A stretch of 64,000 nucleotides of DNA from Nonomuraea aurantiaca (GTDB taxonomy: Bacteria > Actinomycetota > Actinomycetes > Streptosporangiales > Streptosporangiaceae). Below, in pieces: positions 59,007-64,000 of the stretch. Every line of letters begins with the position of its first letter. Position 1 is the stretch's first letter. The translations under genes were made by a program, and so were the position numbers. Location of the stretch: NCBI RefSeq assembly GCF_020215705.1, contig NZ_JAIWNB010000011.1, forward strand, positions 274,245 through 338,244, given 5' to 3'. The notes under the pieces are model-generated. The model was not told the origin of the DNA and did no database searches. It saw only the letters and a program-made list of their open reading frames with translations.

Positions 59007-60032
59007 ATGAAGAGCTATCACCTGCAACCGGGACGCGGGCTCGCCGGGCTGACCGTCGAGGACCGGGACGAGCCCGCGCCGGGGCGCGGGCAGGTCGTGG
59101 TCAGGATCCGTGCGAACGGGCTGGGCTATCGCGACCTGATGGTGCTGGCCAACGACTATCCGCTGCCGATCAGGCCCGGCGTCGTGCCCGGCTGCGAGGG
59201 CGTGGGCGAGGTCGTGGCCGTCGGCGAGGACGTGACCCGGGTCAGGCCGGGCGAGCGGGTGGCGGCCACCGTGTTCCCGCGCTGGCAGGACGGGCCCTTC
59301 CTGCTGGAGAACGCCGCCCAGCTCGGCACCATGACCGACGGTGTGCTGGCCGAGTACGCGGTGCTGAGCGAGGACGGCGTGGTGCCCATCCCCGAGCACC
59401 TGTCGTACGAGGAGGCGGCGGCGCTGCCGCTGGCGGCCGTGACCGCGTGGAACGCGCTGACCTCCGGCGGCGTCCCACGGCCCGGCCAGACCGTGCTGAC
59501 GCTCGGCTCGGGTGGGGTGTCGCTGTTCACGCTGATGTTCGCCAAGCTGTGCGGCGCCCGGGTGATCATGACGACGTCCGGCCCGGACAAGGCGGAGCGG
59601 CTGCGGAAGCTCGGCGCCGACGAGGTGATCGACTACCGGGCGAACCCGTCGTGGTCGGCGGAGGTCCGCGCACTCACCGACGGCGTCGGCGCCGATCGCG
59701 TCATCGACCCGGCGGGGCCGCTGGAGCAGTCGCTGAAGTCGGTGGCCTTCGGCGGCGAGGTGGCGTTCGTCGGTTACCGGCTGTCCGGTGCCGAGGGCGC
59801 CCGGCCGGTCGACCCGGCGCTGCTGTTCGGGGCGGGCGCGGTGCTGCGCGGGGTGGCGACCGGCAGCCGCGCCCACTTCCTCCAGGTCAACCGCGCGGTC
59901 GCCACGCACCGGCTGCGTCCCGTCCTCGACCGGGTGTTCCCGTTCGAGGACGTCCACGAGGCGTACCGCTACTGCGAGGCGGGTGGCGGCTTCGGCAAGA
60001 TCGTCATCAGCCACGACCTCAGGAGCTCGTGA
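59007..60032 (+). CDS. Zinc-independent MDR alcohol dehydrogenase/quinone reductase
   Basis: A 341-residue medium-chain dehydrogenase. It has GVVPGCEGVGEVVAVGEDV in the GroES-like domain and the NAD(P) site GSGGVSLFTLMFAKLCGARVIMTT. LRKLGADEVIDYRANP is also typical. The structural-zinc Cys cluster is absent and the catalytic Cys position reads GLGYRDLMVL, so it resembles quinone oxidoreductases. ATG 59007 follows GGAAGGA. It overlaps the convergent helR end by 14 bases. Confidence 0.9.
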   Translation: MKSYHLQPGRGLAGLTVEDRDEPAPGRGQVVVRIRANGLGYRDLMVLANDYPLPIRPGVVPGCEGVGEVVAVGEDVTRVRPGERVAATVFPRWQDGPFLLENAAQLGTMTDGVLAEYAVLSEDGVVPIPEHLSYEEAAALPLAAVTAWNALTSGGVPRPGQTVLTLGSGGVSLFTLMFAKLCGARVIMTTSGPDKAERLRKLGADEVIDYRANPSWSAEVRALTDGVGADRVIDPAGPLEQSLKSVAFGGEVAFVGYRLSGAEGARPVDPALLFGAGAVLRGVATGSRAHFLQVNRAVATHRLRPVLDRVFPFEDVHEAYRYCEAGGGFGKIVISHDLRSS

Positions 60033-62175
60033 GGATGACGAGTTGCCGGGTCGCCCGGGTCATCGCGACATAGCGGTCGACCGCTCCTTCGATGCCCTCG
60101 CCGAACGCCTCCGGGTCGACGAGGACGACCAGGTCGAACTCGAGTCCCTTCGACAGCTCCGGGGTCAGCGACCGGACGCGGGACGTCGTACGGAATGTGG
60201 GATCGCCGATGACGCACGCGATCCCTTCGGCGTGTTCGGCGAGCCAGCTGTCGAGGATGGAGCTCAGCTCCGAGACGGACCCGTGCACGACGGGGGCGTC
60301 GCCGCGGCGGATGGAGGTCGGCACGTTGGCGTCCGGGAGCACGGCCCGGATCTCCGGCTCGGCCTCCGTCATGATCTCTTCCGGCGTCCGGTAGTTGACG
60401 CTCAGGGAGGCCAGATTGATCCGGTCGAGCCCGATCCGCTCGAGCCGTTCCTGCCACGACTCCGTGAAGCCGTGCCTGGCCTGGGCGCGATCCCCGACGA
60501 TGGTGAAGCTGCGGGACGGGCATCGGAGCAGCAGCATCTGCCACTCCGCGTCGGTCAGTTCCTGAGCCTCGTCCACGACGATGTGCGCGAACGGGCCGGC
60601 GAGCAGGTCCGGTTCGATGCTGGGCAGCACGGTCTCGTCGACCAGAGAGACCTTCGCGTCCTGCCCGCGCAGCATCGTCACCAGCCCTTCACCGTCGTCA
60701 TCGGCGGCGAGCAGGTTGTCGACGACCTTGTCCATCTGCTCACGTTGGGCGGCGAGAGAGGCGTCATGCCGACGCTTACGGCGCGCCGCCTCCGGGTCGC
60801 CGAGCCGCTGCCGGGCCGCGTCCAGGAGCGGCAGGTCGGACACCGTCCACGCCTGGGCGTCCGCGCGCTGCAGCGCCCGAACCTCGTCAGGGCTGAGCCA
60901 GGGAGCGCACATCCGGAGGTAGGCGGGTACGGACCACAGGTCTCCGACGAGGTCGGCCGCCTCGATCAGCGGCCATGCCTTGTTGAAGACCGTGAGCAGC
61001 TCCCTGTCCCGCAGCAGCGCCTTGCGGAGCAGGTCGGGCGAGACGTCGCCGTCGTGCTTGTCCATCAGGATCGTGAGCAGTTCCTGCCAGATCTGGTCGC
61101 GCGCCTCGTTGTGCGGAGTGCCGGGATCCGGCGCTTGGAACGCCTCGGCCCAATCCTCGACGCTCAGCCAGATGTCGGACCAGGGGGTCGTGATCGTCAT
61201 CCCCTTGGTCGGCGGGTTCTCGTAGAACCTGACGGCCGGCTCGATCGCCTGCGTCAGGTTCACGGACGACTTCAGGCGGGCCACGTTCGGGTCGGCCTCG
61301 ATCGCCGCCCCTGCTCCCTCGGCGACGAGGTCTCGCAGGGTGCAGGTCTGCACGCCCTCCTCTCCGAGACTGGGCAGGACGTCGGCGACGTACGCCAGGT
61401 AGGGCTGGTGCGGACCGACGAACAGGACGCCGCCCCGGCGGTGACCGAGGCGAGGGTCGGAGTAGAGGAGGTAGGCGGAGCGGTGCAGCGCGACGACGGT
61501 CTTGCCCGTCCCCGGACCGCCGTCGACGACGAGAGCGCCCCGGGATCCCGCGCGGATGATGGCGTCCTGGTCGGCCTGGATGGTGCCGAGCACGTCGCGC
61601 ATCCGTGCCGACCGGTTGCTGCCCAGACTGGCGATGAAGGCCGACTGGTCGTCGAGCGCGGCGTGCCCGACCAGCCCGTCCGAGGTGAACACCTCGTCCC
61701 AGTAGTCGCTGATCCGGCCGCGCGTCCAGCGATACCTGCGGCGGCTCGCCAGGCCCATCGGGTTGGCGTGGGTGGCTCCGAAGAACGGCTCAGCCGCGGG
61801 GGAACGCCAGTCGAGCAACAGTTGACGGCCCGCGCTGTCCCTGAGGCCGAGCCGTCCGACGTACACGGGCTCGGGGTCGTCCGCACTGACCATGTGCCCG
61901 AGGCACAGGTCCAGACCGAAGCGGCGCAGCGCGCGCAGGCGAGCGGTCAGCCGGTGGATCTCCATGTCCCGGTCCATCGCCGCCCGGCCTATGCCGCCGG
62001 GCGCCTTGCGCTCGGTGTCGAGGCGGTCGGACAGGTCGGCGATCGACTGCTCAAGGCTCTCCGCGATGGCCGCGAAGTGCTGCTCGTCGCCGGCGATCAG
62101 CGCCGGGTCGGCCTTGACGGCGAGACGCTCGGGAAGGTCGAACGCGCTGGTGGTGAGGGGGTTCACGGGGTTCAA
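60019..62175 (-). CDS. helR: HelR/HelD-type RNA polymerase-associated motor ATPase
   Basis: A 718-residue superfamily 1 ATPase of the HelD/HelR group. HelR proteins displace rifamycins from RNA polymerase and recycle stalled enzyme. Walker A is VVDGGPGTGKTVVALHRSAYLLYSD near residues 220-244 and Walker B IVVDEAQELTDAEWQMLLLRCP near 530. The C-terminal helicase part has GLEFDLVVLVDPEAFGEG and YVAMTRATRQLVILTS. The N-terminal coiled-coil finger includes ESLEQSIADLSDRLDTERKAPGG and the SPAAEPFF(G)ATHANPMGLASRRRYRWTRGRI core. The start is probably TTG 62175, seven bases after GGAG; GTG 62166 is possible. It follows the glycosyltransferase gene by 62 bases on the same strand. Confidence 0.85.
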   Translation of the reverse strand: MNPVNPLTTSAFDLPERLAVKADPALIAGDEQHFAAIAESLEQSIADLSDRLDTERKAPGGIGRAAMDRDMEIHRLTARLRALRRFGLDLCLGHMVSADDPEPVYVGRLGLRDSAGRQLLLDWRSPAAEPFFGATHANPMGLASRRRYRWTRGRISDYWDEVFTSDGLVGHAALDDQSAFIASLGSNRSARMRDVLGTIQADQDAIIRAGSRGALVVDGGPGTGKTVVALHRSAYLLYSDPRLGHRRGGVLFVGPHQPYLAYVADVLPSLGEEGVQTCTLRDLVAEGAGAAIEADPNVARLKSSVNLTQAIEPAVRFYENPPTKGMTITTPWSDIWLSVEDWAEAFQAPDPGTPHNEARDQIWQELLTILMDKHDGDVSPDLLRKALLRDRELLTVFNKAWPLIEAADLVGDLWSVPAYLRMCAPWLSPDEVRALQRADAQAWTVSDLPLLDAARQRLGDPEAARRKRRHDASLAAQREQMDKVVDNLLAADDDGEGLVTMLRGQDAKVSLVDETVLPSIEPDLLAGPFAHIVVDEAQELTDAEWQMLLLRCPSRSFTIVGDRAQARHGFTESWQERLERIGLDRINLASLSVNYRTPEEIMTEAEPEIRAVLPDANVPTSIRRGDAPVVHGSVSELSSILDSWLAEHAEGIACVIGDPTFRTTSRVRSLTPELSKGLEFDLVVLVDPEAFGEGIEGAVDRYVAMTRATRQLVILTSS

Positions 62176-62234
62176 GTTAAAGCTCCGATCTGAGGTCGCT
62201 TGCGACCATGACGCACGGCAAGGCGGTTCCGCGA

Positions 62235-62359
62235 GGTTCACGCGGACACGGACGGCCTCTCCTGGCTGACCGCGTGGTTCACGCCGGACACGGGCGGCCT
62301 CTCCCGGCTGACCGCGTGGTTCACGCCGGACACCGGCCCCCTTTCCCGGCCGGCCGCGT
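62235..62359 (-). repeat. 42-bp tandem repeat at the 3' end of the glycosyltransferase gene
   Basis: Two full 42-bp units (62244-62285, 62286-62327) differ at a few bases. A third partial unit lies at 62328-62359, and a short partial copy runs across the stop codon at 62235-62243. They encode a 14-residue repeat RERPPVSGVNHAVS. The tail looks like a recent in-frame expansion. Confidence 0.85.
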
Positions 62360-63557
62360 CGAGCAGCAGCTTCGCGGCCACCGCCGCCCCGTCGGTACGG
62401 ATCGTGCCGGCCACGGCGGTCGCTCGTGCGCGGGTCTCGGGGGTCAGGACCGTCCTGAGCGCGGCCGACAGGGACTCGGTGGTCGGAATCGGGCCGTCGT
62501 GTGCCGTACCGATGCCCAACTCGGCCACCCGGCCGGCCCAGTACGGCTGGTCCGTCCCCTGGGGGACCACCACCTGTGGCGCGCCGGCCCGCGCGGCCGT
62601 CGTCGTGGTGCCCGCGCCGCCGTGATGCACGACGGCGGCCACCCGGCCGAACAGCGCCTGATGGTTGACCTCGCCGACCACGAAGCAGTCGTCGCGGTCG
62701 TCGATCAGGGCCAGGTCGGCCCAGCCGCGGGCCACGACCGCGCGATGGCCCCGCGCGTGGATCGCCTCGATGGCCTCCTGGGCGACGTCCGTCGATGTAC
62801 GCATGGGCATGCTGCCGAACCCTACGTACACGGGCGGTGTGCCGGCGTCCAGGAACGCCACCAACTCGGCCGGAAGCGGGCGAGCATCGGGCAGGATCCA
62901 CGCGCCGGTCTGGACGACGTCGAGATCCGGCGTCTCCTGCCGTGGGTCCAGGATCGGGTCCGTCGCCAGCCACGGCTGGTCGCCGATGACGTAGTCACGG
63001 ACGTTGTCCACCGGTGGCAGGCCGATCGACGCCCGGTTGGTGTTGAGCGCCGCGCCGAACAGCTCGTTGATGCTCTGGGCGTCCAGGTCCCACAGCACCC
63101 GGTTGTCGGTCACCTCCGGCGGGAACGGCCGGCCAGGATACGCCAGCGGCGGGTAGTGCGGCGACGGCAGGGGGCTCTGCTGGAAGGTCACGAGCACGGA
63201 GCGGAGGCCCAGCTTCTCGGCCACCGACCGCGCGCCGGCCATGGCCGGCATCATGCCGGTCGCCACCAGCACGTCGCATCCCTCGGCCGCCGCGGTGACC
63301 GCGTCGAACTGGGCGGCGATCAACTCGGCCGCGCGCTGGGGCAGGGATGACGGCCGCGGCGCCCCGGTCGTCAGCGCGCGCGCCGACCGGCCGACCGGCA
63401 CCAGCGGCACGCCGACCCCGGCCAACCGCTGGGCGAAGTCCTCGTCCGGCGGCGCGCACACCCGTACCTCCGCGCCGTGTTCGCGCAGCCGCACCGCGAG
63501 TGCCACCAACGGCTCGACGTCCCCGCGTGAACCGTACGTCGACAACAACACCCGCAC
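62238..63557 (-). CDS. GT1 family glycosyltransferase, rifamycin glycosyltransferase-like
   Basis: A 439-residue UDP-sugar-dependent glycosyltransferase of the GT1/MGT type. The N-terminus VRVLLSTYGSRGDVEPLVALAVRLREHGAEVRVCAPP is the acceptor domain. The C-terminal sugar-nucleotide motif VVHHGGAGTTTTAARAGAPQVVVPQGTDQPYWAGRVAELG lies near 325-365. The start is GTG 63557. The last 35 residues are a repeat RERPPVSGVNHAVS. An RAE palindrome lies 59 bases upstream and helR follows. Both point to a rifamycin glycosyltransferase (Rgt) that inactivates the drug; the chemistry is inferred, not shown by sequence alone. Confidence 0.82.
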   Translation of the reverse strand: MRVLLSTYGSRGDVEPLVALAVRLREHGAEVRVCAPPDEDFAQRLAGVGVPLVPVGRSARALTTGAPRPSSLPQRAAELIAAQFDAVTAAAEGCDVLVATGMMPAMAGARSVAEKLGLRSVLVTFQQSPLPSPHYPPLAYPGRPFPPEVTDNRVLWDLDAQSINELFGAALNTNRASIGLPPVDNVRDYVIGDQPWLATDPILDPRQETPDLDVVQTGAWILPDARPLPAELVAFLDAGTPPVYVGFGSMPMRTSTDVAQEAIEAIHARGHRAVVARGWADLALIDDRDDCFVVGEVNHQALFGRVAAVVHHGGAGTTTTAARAGAPQVVVPQGTDQPYWAGRVAELGIGTAHDGPIPTTESLSAALRTVLTPETRARATAVAGTIRTDGAAVAAKLLLDAAGRERGPVSGVNHAVSRERPPVSGVNHAVSQERPSVSA

Positions 63558-63615
63558 TCCGTGCCCCCCGTTTCCTGGCGTCTTGGCCTTCGGCCGCTGA
63601 TTCTGCGGCACGACC

Positions 63616-63635
63616 GGGGTCTTGCCGCAAGCCCC
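63616..63635 (-). promoter_or_regulatory. rifamycin-associated element (RAE)
   Basis: On the minus strand this reads GGGGCTTGCGGCAAGACCCC, a 20-bp imperfect palindrome with GGGG/CCCC ends and CTTGC/GCAAG arms. It matches the RAE found upstream of rifamycin-inducible resistance genes in actinomycetes. It lies 59 bases before the glycosyltransferase start, with a possible -10 (TATAGC) just upstream, and should confer rifamycin-inducible expression on the glycosyltransferase-helR operon. Confidence 0.85.
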
Positions 63636-63823
63636 CCGGTGCGCTATACGTTGAGAGTGGAAAGGCGCGGGTCATCCCCTTTCCCCCTTCGCGAAGCGGC
63701 GCTGTGCCGCGTATCGCCGCCTCGGTTCGTTGAAGCCGATCTTAAGTCGCGTTCGGTATTGACAAATTGGGGCTCCGTACGTCACCATGGAAATGCGACC
63801 GGAACGATGGGTCTGCGCAAGCG

Positions 63824-63852
63824 TGGACAAATTGGATTTGAGCGAGTACGCT
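63824..63852 (+). promoter_or_regulatory. candidate rpoB promoter
   Basis: TGGACA, 17 bases, then TACGCT resembles a housekeeping actinobacterial promoter, placing a transcript start about 100 bases before the rpoB start. A related word, TTGACAAATTGG, occurs at 63759-63770 without a clear -10. The 401 bases between the divergent genes otherwise hold the RAE and no gene. Confidence 0.4.
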
Positions 63853-63958
63853 CGCACTTCCACGCTGCCTTTCTGACGACCCGCTCCGCTTGCTCACGTT
63901 GCGAGGTTGTCTGGCGTGCGTGTAGTCAGTCCGCCGCGAGCCCTCGGAAGGACATCTG

Positions 63959-64000
63959 TTGGCAGCCTCGCGCAACGCCTCCGCCGTACCCGCTGGTCCC
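63959..64000 (+). CDS. rpoB: RNA polymerase beta subunit, first 14 codons (cut by window edge)
   Basis: The last bases read GGAAGGACATCTG followed by TTG GCA GCC, giving (M)AASRNASAVPAGP. Actinobacterial RpoB starts with MAASRNAS-type sequence, often from a TTG, after a purine-rich ribosome-binding site such as GGAAGGA (63946-63952). Only 14 codons are visible, so the call rests on this N-terminus. In actinobacteria rplL normally precedes rpoB; here the divergent neighbour is the rifamycin glycosyltransferase-like gene, so this may be a second rpoB or a rearranged locus. Confidence 0.7.
   Translation, partial: MAASRNASAVPAGP

Noticed and set aside
63672..63863. A 63-codon minus-strand frame in the rpoB upstream region
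   Set aside because: It has no ribosome-binding site or family likeness and lies in what looks like the divergent promoter region.

Overview
This 64 kb window is high-GC actinobacterial chromosome. The evidence is strong G/C preference at third codon positions, frequent GTG/TTG starts, many 1-4 base stop/start overlaps, an actinobacterial rpmG-hadA-hadB-murB block beside tRNA genes, and an RpoB-type amino terminus at the right edge. The gene repertoire fits Streptosporangiaceae (Nonomuraea or a relative best), but that is inference. No insertion sequence, prophage or CRISPR array was seen. Left part (1-14.2 kb): a truncated ABC-F ATPase, an APC amino-acid permease with a palindromic operator, lipB, a PspC protein, a HAD protein coupled to an AraC regulator and a divergent NmrA-like reductase. 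A minus-strand operon follows, with a C45 autoproteolytic hydrolase, a peptide-type ABC transporter and a 23-codon reading frame fitted between its two permease genes. A divergent RpiR/SIS regulator probably controls this operon. Middle part (14.2-34.1 kb): uppP; an MFS exporter with a divergent ArsR regulator and two palindromes between them; the hrpB helicase; a truncated GNAT remnant; a PLP enzyme; an SPFH protein with a small ribbon-helix-helix protein; an amidase; a LysR regulator; a deoC/aldehyde dehydrogenase operon with a half-length dehydrogenase and a tiny Cys-containing frame; a 960-residue LuxR/AAA regulator; and a UvrA-like ATPase facing a TetR regulator across a 37-bp dyad. Core block (34.2-40.3 kb): a GDT1-family transporter with a yybP-ykoY manganese riboswitch, murB, a glycosyltransferase-like protein, hadB, hadA, rpmG, tRNA-Met and tRNA-Thr. 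A frameshifted DUF6545 remnant lies between the two tRNAs. Several intergenic spaces carry related GC-rich repeats. Right part (40.5-60 kb): an NlpC/P60 protein and a GH25 muramidase; a two-gene drug-type ABC exporter; a cation/proton antiporter; a NUDIX hydrolase; and a PadR regulator with its membrane partner. Next come a 37-residue lipoprotein coupled to a MacB-like ABC system, a GMC oxidoreductase, argG with an ARG-box-like operator, and a decayed stretch holding a monooxygenase remnant. A methyltransferase/TetR pair with tandem palindromes, an ECF sigma factor and an MDR dehydrogenase complete this part. Right edge (60-64 kb), the most interesting region: a minus-strand pair encodes a GT1 glycosyltransferase resembling rifamycin glycosyltransferases and a HelR-type RNA polymerase motor. 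The pair is preceded by a palindrome matching the rifamycin-associated element (RAE). Immediately divergent is the first 14 codons of rpoB, the rifamycin target, without rplL upstream. This looks like a rifamycin-resistance island combining drug inactivation, RNA polymerase rescue and possibly a second (resistant) rpoB copy.
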